Positions 18,767 to 28,529 of a stretch of 64,000 nt of DNA are shown in pieces (positions within the stretch are counted from its first letter, which is position 1; each line of letters starts with the position of its first letter). The notes beneath the pieces were generated by a model. It saw only the letters and a list, made by a program, of their open reading frames with translations, was not told where the DNA came from and searched no databases. This stretch comes from an uncultured Clostridium sp. (GTDB taxonomy: Bacteria; Bacillota; Clostridia; TANB77; CAG-508): positions 1 through 64,000 of the forward strand of contig USIO01000004.1 of NCBI GenBank assembly GCA_900554815.1, in the 5' to 3' direction. Made by a program: the position numbers and the translations under genes.

Positions 18767-20099
18767 ATGGCAAAACCAATAGTAGCAATAATAGGTAGAC
18801 CTAATGTGGGAAAGTCTACATTTTTTAATTATTTGGTTGGTCAAAGGGTTTCTATTGTAGAAGATACGCCTGGGGTTACAAGAGATAGAATATATGCAGA
18901 TGTTTCTTGGCAAAACAGAAATTTTACTTTGATTGATACTGGTGGAATTGAACAAGATTCTAATGATGCTATTTCTTCTCAGATGAGAGAGCAAGCAAAT
19001 ATAGCAATGAAATTATCAGATGTTATTGTATTTTTAACAGACATAAAACAAGGAGTTACAGCGACAGACCAAGAAATTGCAGTAATGTTAAGAAAAACTA
19101 AAAAACCAATAATTTTAGTATGTAACAAAGCAGATTCTGTTGGAAAAACATCAAATGATATTTATGAATTTTATAATTTGGGATTAGGAGAAGTATATCC
19201 GGTTTCTAGTACCAATGCTTTAGGAATAGGAGATGTGCTAGAAGCAATTTGCCAAAAGTTACCTCAAAAAAGTAACGAAGAATATGAAGACGAAATTATA
19301 AAAGTAGCAGTTATACGGAAAACCAAATGTAGGAAAATCTTCACTAATTAACAAAATATTAGGTGAAAATAGAGTAATTGTTAGTGATGTTGCAGGAACT
19401 ACAAGAGATGCAATAGATTCTTACTTTGAAAATGAACATGGTAAATATATTTTTATTGATACTGCTGGAGTTAGAAAAAAATCAAAAGTAAAAGAAAACA
19501 TAGAAAAGTTTAGTATTATGAGAACTTTATTTGCAATAGAAAGAGCAGATGTATGTTTAATGCTTATAGATGCAATAGAAGGAGTAACAGATCAGGATGC
19601 AAAAATTGCAGGAGAAGCCCATGAGGCTGGAAAAGGAATTATTATTGTTGTTAATAAATGGGATGAAATAGACAAAGAAACGGGAACTTTAGAAAAACAA
19701 AAAAAAGAAATTTACCAAAAATTATCTTATTTAACATATGCTCCAATTATTTTTATTTCCGCTAAGACAGGACAAAGAGTAAACAAACTATTTCCATTAA
19801 TTAATAATGTAGCAAATCAAAATGCAATGAGAATTTCTACTTCTATGTTAAATAATGTTATTAATGAGGCAATCGCAGTTGTACAACCACCTTCAGATAA
19901 AGGAAAACGTTTAAAAATATTTTATGCAACACAGGCAACAACAAAACCACCAACATTTGTTATTTTTGTTAATAATAAAGAACTTTTCCACTTTTCATAT
20001 GAAAGATATTTAGTAAACAATTTAAGAAATAACTTTGGCTTAGAAGGAACACCTATTAGAGTAATTGTTAGAGAAAAAATAAAAGAAAAAAATATATAA
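18767..20099 (+). CDS. der: Ribosome-assembly GTPase Der (EngA), needs a +1 shift
   Basis: Der is a tandem-GTPase factor for 50S ribosome assembly and is essential in the bacteria where it has been tested. GTPase domain 1 has GRPNVGKST, DTPGVTRDR, DTGG and NKAD. At codon 184 the zero frame meets CGG (19316-19318) and stops 11 codons later. Skipping the C restores AVIGKPNVGKSS, the P-loop of GTPase domain 2, followed by DVAGTTRDA, DTAGVRKK, NKWDE and the KH-like C-terminal domain. The result is 443 aa, the expected length, with no other defect. A truncated product would lack domain 2, so decoding across CGG must occur if the sequence is right and no second der exists. A TATAAT lies at 18711-18716, and plsY and gpsA follow. 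Confidence 0.93.
19316..19318 (+). other. CGG +1 frameshift site 4 (der)
   Basis: The zero frame reads gtt ata CGG aaa acc aaa. Skipping C gives gtt ata GGA aaa cca aat gta gga aaa, the second P-loop. The glycine produced is the first residue of GxPNVGKS. Confidence 0.9.
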
Positions 20100-20117
20100 T
20101 ATAGGAGGTAAAATAAT

Positions 20118-20750
20118 ATGATAATTGCATACATATTAAATGCAATAATTGCATACCTATTAGGTAGTATTAGTTTTTCCGTTATTTTTAGTAAAAAAAT
20201 AGCAGGAGTTGATGTAAGAAAAGAAGGAAGCAAAAATGCTGGAACTACAAATGTACTAAGAACAGCAGGAAAAAAAGCGGCAGCTTTAACATTAATTTGT
20301 GATATTTTAAAGGGAGTAATAGCTATTTTAATAGGATATGCAATTAGTTTTATTACAGAAGATCTAAATGCAGCTTTATTGGTACAAATTGCAGGAATAT
20401 TTGCTATTATAGGACATACATTTCCAGTATTTTTTAAATTTAAAGGTGGTAAGGGAATAGCAACAAGCTTAGGAATTCTACTATTAATTAACTATCAAAT
20501 AGGTCTTATTTGTTTAGTTTTTTGGCTAATTATTGTAATATTTACTAAAATGGTATCACTTGGTTCTATTATGGCAGCAATTTTATTCCCAGTACTTACA
20601 ATTTTTATTACACAAAATTATTTAGTAGAAGGGAACTACATTTTATTTGGAATAATTGTGGCTGCATTTGTTGTATTTAATCACAGAAGTAATGTAAAAA
20701 GAATATTAGAAGGAAATGAAAATAAATTATCTTTTAAAAAAGTAAAATAA
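20118..20750 (+). CDS. plsY: Acyl-phosphate:glycerol-3-phosphate acyltransferase
   Basis: This five-helix membrane enzyme performs the first acylation of glycerol 3-phosphate in phospholipid synthesis. Family motifs are seen: LLGSISFSVIFSK, GSKNAGTTNVLRT, the glycine-rich FKFKGGKGIATSLG and FNHRSNVKRILEG near the end. At 210 aa it has the normal length. The RBS AGGAGG lies 9 nt before ATG. The der-plsY-gpsA order is common in Firmicutes and supports the start and identity. Confidence 0.96.
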   Translation: MIIAYILNAIIAYLLGSISFSVIFSKKIAGVDVRKEGSKNAGTTNVLRTAGKKAAALTLICDILKGVIAILIGYAISFITEDLNAALLVQIAGIFAIIGHTFPVFFKFKGGKGIATSLGILLLINYQIGLICLVFWLIIVIFTKMVSLGSIMAAILFPVLTIFITQNYLVEGNYILFGIIVAAFVVFNHRSNVKRILEGNENKLSFKKVK

Positions 20751-20784
20751 TTTGGGTTTTAGATAAAAAAGGAAGGAATAACTT

Positions 20785-21768
20785 ATGAAAAAAATTGGAA
20801 TAATAGGTAGTGGAAGTTGGGGAGTAGCACTTGCAATACATCTAGCCAAAATGGGTCATAAAATAATGTTATGGTCTTATTCAGAAGAAGAAAAAAATTT
20901 TATTAATTATTACAAAAAGTGTAAATTTTTACCTAATGTGCAAATACCAGAAAATGTTACATGTACATTAAACTATGAAGAAGCAATACTTGAAAGTAAT
21001 ATTATACTACATGTAACACCATCTAAATTTGTAAGAAGCACTATTTCAGAATACAAACAGTTTATTTCCAACCAACCAGTAATTATGTGTTCAAAGGGAT
21101 TTGAATCTAATACATTAAAAACACTTACAGAAGTTTTAACAGAAGAAATTCCTAATACTAAAATAGGTGTTTTATCTGGACCTAGCCATGCAGAAGAAGT
21201 TTCAATAGGAGTTCCTACTGCTCTTGTTATAGCTTCGAAATGCAATCAAATCCAAGAGGAAATAATTGATTTGTTTATGAACGAAAATTTAAGAATATAT
21301 ACTTCTAGTGATGTTAGAGGAGTTGAACTAGGAGGAGCTCTTAAAAATATTATTGCTTTTTGCGCTGGAATTGCAGCAGGATTAGGACTAGGGGATAATT
21401 CATTTGCAGCTTTAATTACAAGAGGGTTAGTAGAAATTAAAAGATTAGGAATTGCCATGGGAGGACAAATTGATACCTTTTATGGACTAACAGGGTTAGG
21501 AGATTTAATTGTAACATGTTTAAGCCAGCATAGTAGAAATAGAAATGCAGGATTTCTAATAGGAAAAGGTAATAGTATTTCCTATGTAAAAGAAAAAATT
21601 GGAATGACAATTGAAAGTATTGATAATATAGATGTGGCAAAAAAGCTATCTGATAAATATAAAATAGAAATGCCAATTGTTAATACAGTATATGATGTAT
21701 TAAACAATCATCTTGACCCAGAAAGAGCTGTTAAAATATTAATGACAAGAACAGCTAAAAATGAATAA
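20785..21768 (+). CDS. gpsA: Glycerol-3-phosphate dehydrogenase [NAD(P)+]
   Basis: It reduces dihydroxyacetone phosphate to glycerol 3-phosphate, the substrate of PlsY encoded just upstream. The N-terminal dinucleotide motif is GSGSWGVALA. The catalytic region includes MCSKGFE, LSGPSHAEE, GGALKNIIAFCAG with the active-site Lys, and GLGDLIVTCLSQHSRNRNAG. At 327 aa it has the usual length. Confidence 0.97.
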   Translation: MKKIGIIGSGSWGVALAIHLAKMGHKIMLWSYSEEEKNFINYYKKCKFLPNVQIPENVTCTLNYEEAILESNIILHVTPSKFVRSTISEYKQFISNQPVIMCSKGFESNTLKTLTEVLTEEIPNTKIGVLSGPSHAEEVSIGVPTALVIASKCNQIQEEIIDLFMNENLRIYTSSDVRGVELGGALKNIIAFCAGIAAGLGLGDNSFAALITRGLVEIKRLGIAMGGQIDTFYGLTGLGDLIVTCLSQHSRNRNAGFLIGKGNSISYVKEKIGMTIESIDNIDVAKKLSDKYKIEMPIVNTVYDVLNNHLDPERAVKILMTRTAKNE

Positions 21769-21813
21769 TTATAAATATGCTTACAAAATGTATGTAAAGG
21801 AGAACGTGATAAA

Positions 21814-22188
21814 ATGGATTTTTTTGATAAATTAGGCCAAAAATTTTCAGAAACTTATAATACAGCATCTGAAAAAACAAGTAAATTAGCAAGAGAAACA
21901 AAACTAAAAATGTTAATTTCAGAAACAAAGGATACTCAAAAACAATTATTTGAAAAATTAGGACAAGAATTTTACAAAAAATATTTAAACAAACGAGACT
22001 CTGATGTTGCAATAGAATTTATTGAAAATTTTAAAGAAATTGATAAAACTAATTTACAAATTAAAGATTACGAAAATGAAATATTAACGTTAAAAGGATT
22101 ACGTCCTTGTCCAAAATGTGGAAAACCATTGAATGCAAATTTTGAGTTTTGCCCTAACTGCGGATATAAACAACAAGAGGAGCAATAA
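21814..22188 (+). CDS. Small zinc-ribbon protein
   Basis: The first two-thirds of this 124-aa protein is charged and probably alpha-helical or coiled coil (FDKLGQKFSETYNTASEKTSKLARETK). The end is a zinc ribbon, CPKCGKPLNANFEFCPNCGY. Such proteins are common in Firmicutes and have no settled function. The RBS is AAGGAGA and a terminator follows the stop closely. Confidence 0.8.
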   Translation: MDFFDKLGQKFSETYNTASEKTSKLARETKLKMLISETKDTQKQLFEKLGQEFYKKYLNKRDSDVAIEFIENFKEIDKTNLQIKDYENEILTLKGLRPCPKCGKPLNANFEFCPNCGYKQQEEQ

Positions 22189-22218
22189 AAGCAGTTATAT
22201 ATAAGTAAATAATTTATT

Positions 22219-22256
22219 AGAAAAAATAGATTATATGAATATAATCTATTTTTTCT
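22219..22256. terminator. Bidirectional terminator
   Basis: The near-perfect hairpin AGAAAAAATAGATTATA / TATAATCTATTTTTTCT has A and T tracts on its outer arms and separates convergent genes. Confidence 0.85.
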
Positions 22257-22536
22257 AATAAGGAAATCTTTCATAAAGATAACGGATAACTTTGTCTGCA
22301 TTATTTTCTGTTATATTAATAAAAAGACCTTTATCAATACTAACCCACATAGTAATATCAAATTTTTCATTATTTTCTATAAAAACTCCAATCATATCTG
22401 CCATTTCAATAGGATTATTATAACTTTTTTTCCACTCTAAATTATTTTTTAAAGTAATTTTTTTGCATAAAAATTTTTCTAAAAAATAAGAAATTTCTTT
22501 TTCTTTCATACTATACAAACTAATTGTAGTATCCAA
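22255..22536 (-). CDS. Hypothetical protein, 93 aa
   Basis: This small acidic protein has no recognised domain or signal peptide. A longer open frame extends upstream to 22602, but AAGGAG lies 8 nt before a TTG at 22536 (reading on as DTTISLYSM), so the shorter TTG start is preferred. The text WVSIDKGLFINITENNADKVIRYLYERFPY suggests a compact alpha/beta fold. It stands alone between two terminator or promoter regions. The function is unknown. Confidence 0.55.
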   Translation of the reverse strand: MDTTISLYSMKEKEISYFLEKFLCKKITLKNNLEWKKSYNNPIEMADMIGVFIENNEKFDITMWVSIDKGLFINITENNADKVIRYLYERFPY

Positions 22537-22722
22537 ATTTATCTCCTTTTCGACTAAAAATAATATAATTATATTATAAAAAATAAAAAAAATTCTATAC
22601 AAAATAATTTTGGTAATTTTAATTCATAAATTATGAAGTTTTGTAAATACTAATTATAACAAAATTATTATAAAACAAAGAAGACATATTTATTATTTTA
22701 TAGCTTGAGAACAGGAGTTTAA

Positions 22723-23650
22723 ATGAAAAATTTAAAAACATGTTTTATTATATTAATAGAAGCATATTTGCTAACTTTTTTAACTGGATGTAATAATACA
22801 AATGATAACGGACTACTAAAAGACAAAGCTAAAAGTGAAATTGAATACTTAAGTGCGAACTTTATAGATATTTTAAACAGTCTAAATAATATTACTTTTG
22901 AAAAATTTGATGTAGTAGCAGAAAATCCAAATTTATCAGAAGAAATAGAATCAAAACAAAAAGAGACAACAAGCCAGTCAACAGGAGGAGAGCAACAATC
23001 TGAAAATCAAATCTCAGGAAATAATAACAAAGAAAACCAAAATCAAAATGAAAATAAGGAAAGCCAATCAAATGGAAATAGTAACATAGTTACTACTCAA
23101 ATGGCACCGAACACAATATTAAATCCAACAAAGACGGAAATTGACTGGACTAGCATTAAAACAGACATAGAAAATTTACATGAAACATGGAATATAATAA
23201 TATTAGATCTATATAAATTAAACGTAAACAATGAAAATATAAGATCTTTTAGTAATGACTTAGATAAAGCAACCACTTATATAAAAAATGAGGATAAATC
23301 TAATAGTATCTTATCAATTGCTAAATTATACTCATATTTGCCAACATATATAGAAAATATTTCTACAGATAATGCAACTAAAAATATTTTTTTAATTAAA
23401 AGCTATATTATTAATTCTTATTCAATTTTAGACAAACGGAAATTGGAACGATATTACTAAAGAAGTAGACAAAGCTTTAACAGTCTTTCAAAACATAATA
23501 ACCGATGTAGAATTTATAAGTAAAAATTCTAATAAAGTTAATAAAACATATGTTTCTTTAAATGAACTGAAAAATTCTATAAATAGCAAAGATAGGGAAG
23601 TGTTTTTAATTAAATATATTAATACATTAGAAGAGCTAAATGAATTATAA
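22723..23650 (+). CDS. Putative lipoprotein, needs a +1 shift
   Basis: The signal peptide ends in a lipobox (LTGC), so Cys24 or so should be lipidated and the protein held on the outer face of the membrane. A Gln/Asn/Glu/Ser-rich linker (about 85-130) follows, then a helical domain. At codon 239 CGG (23437-23439) leads to a stop seven codons on. Dropping C gives SILDKGNWNDITKEVDKALTVFQNIIT and 308 aa in total, finishing a four-helix-like domain with clear repeats of the DxxKAxxxxxN type on both sides of the join. No family is recognised. Confidence 0.7.
23437..23439 (+). other. CGG +1 frameshift site 5 (lipoprotein)
   Basis: The zero frame reads gac aaa CGG aaa ttg gaa cga. Skipping C gives gac aaa GGA aat tgg aac gat and opens 69 further codons. 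Confidence 0.75.
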
Positions 23651-23653
23651 CTA

Positions 23654-23682
23654 TTGTATTTTAAAATAAAATAATATATAAT
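23654..23682 (+). promoter_or_regulatory. Promoter of rnpB
   Basis: TTGTAT (23654-23659) and TATAAT (23677-23682) are spaced by 17 nt, 9 nt before the predicted RNA start. Confidence 0.7.
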
Positions 23683-23690
23683 AAAAATAT

Positions 23691-24026
23691 AAGTAAATTG
23701 AATGGTCGCGGATATAGTATAATGCTATATATGAGGAAAGTCCGGGCTCCACAGAGCAATGGTGCTGGGTAACTCCCAGTGAGGGAAACCTTAAGGAAAG
23801 TGCAACAGAAAATAACAGCCAAAATATTGGCAAGGGTGAAAATGTGAGGTAAGAGCTCACAATAAATATGGTGACATATTTATCGTGTAAACCCCATCTG
23901 GAGAAACATCTTTAAATAGAAGCTACAAACTGCTCGTTTGCTTCTGATAGGTGGATTGAGGAATATAGAGATATATTCCCTAGATAAATGACCATTCTAG
24001 ACAGAACCCGGCTTACAGATTTACTT
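23691..24026 (+). ncRNA. rnpB: RNase P RNA
   Basis: This is the catalytic RNA of RNase P, which matures tRNA 5' ends. The universally conserved GAGGAAAGTCCGGGCTCC block lies at about 23740 and the closing ACAGAACCCGGCTTA at about 24000. Terminal AAGTAAAT and ATTTACTT can pair as helix P1, which fixes the ends. The internal AGAAGCTAC / GATAGG segments also fit. Confidence 0.95.
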
Positions 24027-24031
24027 ATATA

Positions 24032-24076
24032 TAAAAAAAGGAAATTAGAGATTTATACTTTAATTTCCTTTTTTCA
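24032..24076 (+). terminator. Terminator of rnpB
   Basis: The stem AAAAAAGGAAATTA / TAATTTCCTTTTTT is U-rich on its 3' arm and directly follows rnpB. Confidence 0.85.
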
Positions 24077-24208
24077 ATATTTTTTATAGCAATCGACAGA
24101 TTTAATTGATTAATACTTGAAAAGAAATTAAAGTTATGTTAAAGTTAATTTATAAAAATATTAATTACAAAAAACAAACTAAAATTTATACAAAAAAGGG
24201 GAACAAAT

Positions 24209-25115
24209 ATGAAAAAATTAGAAATAATTATTATTACTGTATTTGCAATAATTTTTTTATTATTAGCATTAATGGTTGGTGTAGAAATAGGAAAGTCATT
24301 TATAAATAAAGAAATAATTAATAATAATATCCATATTAGTGAGAACTTAACAAATTTAAGTAATACACAAAACACTACTGTTTTTGATAATAAAAATGAA
24401 CAAAATGAGGAAATTGTTTCTATAGCATATTACAAAAAATATAATGATGAATATATATATAAAGTTCCTAAAATTAATATAGATAATAGTAATGTAAAAA
24501 AAATAAATGATGAAATTATGGAATATTGTATGGAATTTATTAACAAATCTGAAGAATATGCAAAGCATGCAAAAATTTTAACAAGTGAAGGATATGAAGA
24601 ACCATCTTTCGAGTATTATATAGACTATGAATACTATATTAATAATATGAGAGAATATGAAGTTAATGAACATAGAATTGTAAATGTTAAATTAGAAAAA
24701 AAATGTCTTTCTTTAGTAATATATGTTACTCACTATGCTGGTTTTCGTATGCATAAAACATTTAATATTGATATAAATACTGGTAATACGATTAGTAATG
24801 AAGAACTTATATTAAGTAATTTTCCATATGATGATGGAGAAATGTTTGAAAAAATATTAAGAGAATACTATACTACTATTGTTAAATTAAATTTTTATAC
24901 GATAATACCAACAGATCCTCCTGCTAGTCAATATATGGATAAATCAATAGAAGCGAGTATAGCACAAGAAAATTGTAATAGAGAATTACCTATGTTTTTG
25001 GATGAAAATGGGATTTTATGTGTTTGTAGTTTAGTATATGGATGGGCTGGTTCACGGTAAATTAACTGGAATTGTAAAAGTAAACAATCTTAATGGAGGA
25101 TGGTCAGTATATTAA
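24209..25115 (+). CDS. Membrane-anchored DUF3298/RsiV-like protein, CGG-TAA +1 shift
   Basis: There is one N-terminal membrane helix (about residues 5-27), then an Asn-rich linker and an extracellular domain with the RsiV/DUF3298 pattern: YIYKVPKINIDN, NVKLEKKCLSLVIYVTHYAGFRMHKTFNIDINTGNTISNEELI. These domains occur in anti-sigma factors and peptidoglycan-related proteins. At codon 283 the frame reads tca CGG taa. Skipping C gives GSGKLTGIVKVNNLNGGWSVY and a stop at 25113-25115, 301 aa in all. The restored tail fits a final beta hairpin. The new 3' end overlaps the convergent pseudouridine synthase gene by 12 bp. Confidence 0.75.
25055..25057 (+). other. CGG +1 frameshift site 6, followed directly by a stop codon
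   Basis: The zero frame reads ggt tca CGG taa. Skipping C gives ggt tca GGT aaa tta act gga. The adjacent stop resembles the layout of the prfB (RF2) +1 site, but there is no CTT slip codon or SD-like stimulator here. Confidence 0.8.
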
Positions 25116-25985
25116 TTTTTTTATATCTTCTTCAATATTTGCTATATATATGCTTGGCTTATTACTAATAGGATGAGCAAATTTAATTTTATATGCATGT
25201 AATGCTTGCCTCTGTATAAATGCAGAGGCTTTTCCGTACAATGTATCTCCTACAATAGGATGACCTATATATTTAGAATGTACTCTTATTTGATGTGTTC
25301 TACCAGTTTCTAATAAAAATTCTACTAAACTATAATCTTTGAATTCCTTTAATACTTTATAGTGTGTAATTGCTTTGTCTCCGTCAGGGGATATACACCT
25401 TTCAATAATGCTATTTTGCTTTCTTGCAATAGGGGCATTGATTATCCCTTGTTTTTCTTTTAAAAGTCCATCTAGTATAGCAACATACCACTTTTGAAAA
25501 CTATGATTTTTCATTTGTTGAATAAAACATTCTTGTATATATTCATTTTTGGCAAATACAACAAGACCAGAAGTATCTTTATCTAGTCGATTAACAGGTC
25601 TTATTTTTTTATTTAATCCAATTGTTTGAAAATAATATTTTACTCCATTAGATAAACTTGTTTCATAATGTCTACAAGATGGATGTATTGCAATTCCAGC
25701 AGGTTTATTAAGAATAATGTAGGCATCATCTTCTGCAATAATATTTAAATCCATTTTAGTGGGAACAATATTGTCATTTTCTTCATTGTAATCTAAATTT
25801 ACAGTAATAGTATCATTTAAAGACAATATATAATCCATATACACATTTTTTCCATTACAAAAGACAGCATTTTTATTTTTTAGCTTAACTAATAATCTAT
25901 TAGAAAAATAATGCTGCTTTAAAAAAGTTTTTAAAGTTATATTTTTATTTTGCACTTTATAATTTAAAATCATATTAATTTCCAA
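25104..25985 (-). CDS. RluA-family pseudouridine synthase
   Basis: It isomerises uridine to pseudouridine in rRNA or tRNA. The N-terminal S4-like RNA-binding segment (about 15-70) is followed by the catalytic domain with the signature RPVNRLDKDTSGLVVFAKN containing the catalytic Asp, then GRTHQIRVH and GHPIVGDTLYG. At 293 aa it fits the RluD/YlyB group, whose exact target cannot be assigned by eye. A tRNA-Leu gene lies upstream on the same strand. Confidence 0.93.
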   Translation of the reverse strand: MEINMILNYKVQNKNITLKTFLKQHYFSNRLLVKLKNKNAVFCNGKNVYMDYILSLNDTITVNLDYNEENDNIVPTKMDLNIIAEDDAYIILNKPAGIAIHPSCRHYETSLSNGVKYYFQTIGLNKKIRPVNRLDKDTSGLVVFAKNEYIQECFIQQMKNHSFQKWYVAILDGLLKEKQGIINAPIARKQNSIIERCISPDGDKAITHYKVLKEFKDYSLVEFLLETGRTHQIRVHSKYIGHPIVGDTLYGKASAFIQRQALHAYKIKFAHPISNKPSIYIANIEEDIKKLIY

Positions 25986-26022
25986 TAAAAAAATAAATCA
26001 TTATTATAAACAAATACGTCAT

Positions 26023-26106
26023 TGGTGCGAATAGTGGGAGTCGAACCCACACGCAAAATGCACACGCCCCTCAAACGTGCCTGTCTGCCAGTTCCAGCAT
26101 ATTCGC
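26023..26106 (-). tRNA. tRNA-Leu (anticodon GAG)
   Basis: The acceptor stem GCGAATA / TATTCGC, discriminator A and an encoded CCA are present. The anticodon arm CACGT-TTGAGGG-GCGTG places GAG at positions 34-36. A long variable arm and the GTTCGACTC T-loop fit a class II leucine tRNA. Confidence 0.93.
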
Positions 26107-26177
26107 AAAAATATAGTAAAATTATACTAAAAATAGAAAACAAAAGCAAGAAATGTTAAGTAATTTTTTAAAAGATG

Positions 26178-26206
26178 TTGTATTTTTAGCTAAAACTTTA
26201 TATAAT
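26178..26206 (+). promoter_or_regulatory. Promoter of the pta-ackA operon
   Basis: TTGTAT and TATAAT are separated by 17 nt, 29 nt upstream of the pta start. Confidence 0.7.
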
Positions 26207-26234
26207 AATAATCATTAAAAAGGAGGAGAAAAAA

Positions 26235-27233
26235 ATGTCATTTATAGATGATGTAAAACAAAGAGCAAGAACCAACATAAAAACAATTGCTCTACCAGAA
26301 GCAACAGATAAAAGAGTATTAGAGGCTGCAAATAAAATAACAAGAGAGGGATTTGCAAAAGTTATTTTAATTGGCAATAAAATTTTAATCGAAAAAAAAG
26401 CAAAAGAACATAATATTTCTATTGAAGGAATTTCTATAGTTAATCCTATAGAGTCAGCTAAATATGAAGAATATGCAAATACATTATATGAATTAAGAAA
26501 AGCTAAGGGAATGACAGAAGAACAAGCACATGAATTAATGAAAGATGAAACACATTTTGGAATGATGATGGTAAAAATGGGTGCTTGTGATGGACTAGTT
26601 TCTGGAGCAATACATTCCAGTTCAGATACATTAAGACCTGCACTTCAAATATTAAAAACTGCACCAGACACAAAATTAGTTTCAGCATTTTTCTTAATGG
26701 TAATTCCAAATTGCGAATATGGGGAAAATGGTGTATTTGTTTTTTCTGATTGTGGATTAAACCAAAGCCCAAATAGTGATGAATTGGCGGAAATAGCAAT
26801 TTCTTCAAGTAAAAGTTTTGAACAACTAGTTGGCAAAACTCCAAAAGTAGCTATGCTTTCTTACTCAACGTATGGAAGTGCTAAGTCTGAATTAGTAGAT
26901 AAAGTACAGGATGCAACTAAACTTGTAAAAGAAAAGGCTCCAAAACTATTAGTAGATGGAGAATTACAATTAGATGCCGCTATTATTCCAGAAGTAGCAG
27001 CCTCTAAAGCAAAAGAAAGTAATGTTGCAGGAAAGGCAAATATACTAATATTTCCAGATTTAAATGCAGGAAATATTGGATATAAATTAGTACAAAGACT
27101 AGCAAAAGCAGAAGCATATGGTCCACTATGCCAAGGAATTGCAAAACCAGTAAATGATCTATCAAGAGGCTGTTCTGCTGATGATATTGTCGGTGTTGTG
27201 GCAATAACAGCAGTTCAGGCACAAAGTCAATAA
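26235..27233 (+). CDS. pta: Phosphate acetyltransferase
   Basis: It converts acetyl-CoA and phosphate to acetyl phosphate, the first step of acetate formation with ATP yield. The 332-aa protein is the short catalytic form; conserved segments include GACDGLVSGA, SAFFLMV, GSAKSELVDKV and FPDLNAGNIGYKLVQRL. The RBS AGGAGG lies 9 nt before ATG. The ackA gene follows 25 nt downstream and supplies the next step. Confidence 0.96.
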   Translation: MSFIDDVKQRARTNIKTIALPEATDKRVLEAANKITREGFAKVILIGNKILIEKKAKEHNISIEGISIVNPIESAKYEEYANTLYELRKAKGMTEEQAHELMKDETHFGMMMVKMGACDGLVSGAIHSSSDTLRPALQILKTAPDTKLVSAFFLMVIPNCEYGENGVFVFSDCGLNQSPNSDELAEIAISSSKSFEQLVGKTPKVAMLSYSTYGSAKSELVDKVQDATKLVKEKAPKLLVDGELQLDAAIIPEVAASKAKESNVAGKANILIFPDLNAGNIGYKLVQRLAKAEAYGPLCQGIAKPVNDLSRGCSADDIVGVVAITAVQAQSQ

Positions 27234-27258
27234 GATTAGAAAAAAAGGAGATTAAATT

Positions 27259-28449
27259 ATGAAAATTTTAGTTATCAATTGTGGAAGTTCATCTGTAAAA
27301 TATCAATTAATGAATATGGAAGATGAATCAGTAATGGCAAAAGGAAATTATGAAAGAATTGGAATGGAAGGTTCTTTTTTAACACATAAGGTAAATGGAG
27401 AAAAGTTCAAATATGAAAAAGAAGCAAAGACACATGAAAAAGCAATTCGCTTTATCATGCAACAATTAATAGACAAAGAACATGGCGTAATTAAATCACT
27501 TGACGAAATTAATGCAATTGGACATAGAATTGTACATGGTGGAGAAAAGTTTACACAATCTGTTGTTGTAACAGATGAGGTAATAAAAGGAATTGAAGAT
27601 GCAATTAAATTTGCACCACTTCATAATCCCGGACATTTGCAAGGAATTTTCGCATGCCAAAAAGAATTACCAGGCAAACCAAATGTAACAGTATTTGATA
27701 CTGCGTTTCACCAAACAATGCCTAAAGAACACTATTTATATCCAATTCCATACAAATATTATGAAAAATACGGGATTCGTAAATATGGAGCACATGGAAC
27801 TTCGCATAAATATGTATCTGTTAGAATTGCAGAACTATTAGGAAAAAAACCAGAAGAACTAAAAATTATAAATTGCCATATTGGACAAGGAGCAAGTCTT
27901 TGTGCTATTGAATATGGAAAATGCATTGATACTAGCATGGGACTAACGCCACTTGGTGGAATTGCTATGGGAAGTAGAAGTGGAGACTTAGACCCATCTG
28001 TTGTTACTTATATTATGGAACAAGAAAATATTTCACCAGCAGAAATGAACCGTATTTTAAATAAAGAATCTGGCCTACTTGGAATGTCTGGAATTTCAGC
28101 AGATAATCGAGATATTTTGGAAGAAGCTCAAAAAGGAAATGAAAGAGCAAAACTTGCTATAAAAGAATACTGCTATATTATTGCACAGTATATTGGAAGA
28201 TATGCGGCAGCAATGAATGGAGTAGATGTTATTACATTTGCAGGAGGAGTAGGAGAAAGAGGACCAGATGAAAGAAAAGAAATTTGTAGTTACTTAGGTT
28301 TTATGGGAGTGGAGCTAGACAAAGAAGCCAATAACGTAAAGGCTGTTGAAAAAGAAATTTCAAAAACAAATTCAAAGGTAAAAGTCTGGATTGTTCCAAC
28401 AGAAGAAGAATTAATGATTGCTAGAGAAACATTACAACTTGTAAAGTAG
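27259..28449 (+). CDS. ackA: Acetate kinase, copy 1
   Basis: It transfers the phosphoryl group of acetyl phosphate to ADP, giving acetate and ATP. Family motifs are seen: NCGSSSVKYQL, HRIVHGGE, FDTAFHQTMP, HGTSHKYVS, GQGASLCAI and MGSRSGDLDPS. The usual GIGEN near residue 330 reads GVGERG here, with N replaced by R. At 396 aa the length is normal. It is probably co-transcribed with pta. Confidence 0.95.
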   Translation: MKILVINCGSSSVKYQLMNMEDESVMAKGNYERIGMEGSFLTHKVNGEKFKYEKEAKTHEKAIRFIMQQLIDKEHGVIKSLDEINAIGHRIVHGGEKFTQSVVVTDEVIKGIEDAIKFAPLHNPGHLQGIFACQKELPGKPNVTVFDTAFHQTMPKEHYLYPIPYKYYEKYGIRKYGAHGTSHKYVSVRIAELLGKKPEELKIINCHIGQGASLCAIEYGKCIDTSMGLTPLGGIAMGSRSGDLDPSVVTYIMEQENISPAEMNRILNKESGLLGMSGISADNRDILEEAQKGNERAKLAIKEYCYIIAQYIGRYAAAMNGVDVITFAGGVGERGPDERKEICSYLGFMGVELDKEANNVKAVEKEISKTNSKVKVWIVPTEEELMIARETLQLVK

Positions 28450-28529
28450 TACAACAAATATTAAATATGAAGATTTTTTAAAATAATTTATATAATACTA
28501 GCTAGGAATAAAATTCTAGGAGGTAATTA

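Noticed and set aside
26023..26106. tRNA-Leu as an integration site
   Set aside because: No repeat of its 3' end and no integrase lie next to it; the flanking genes are ordinary.
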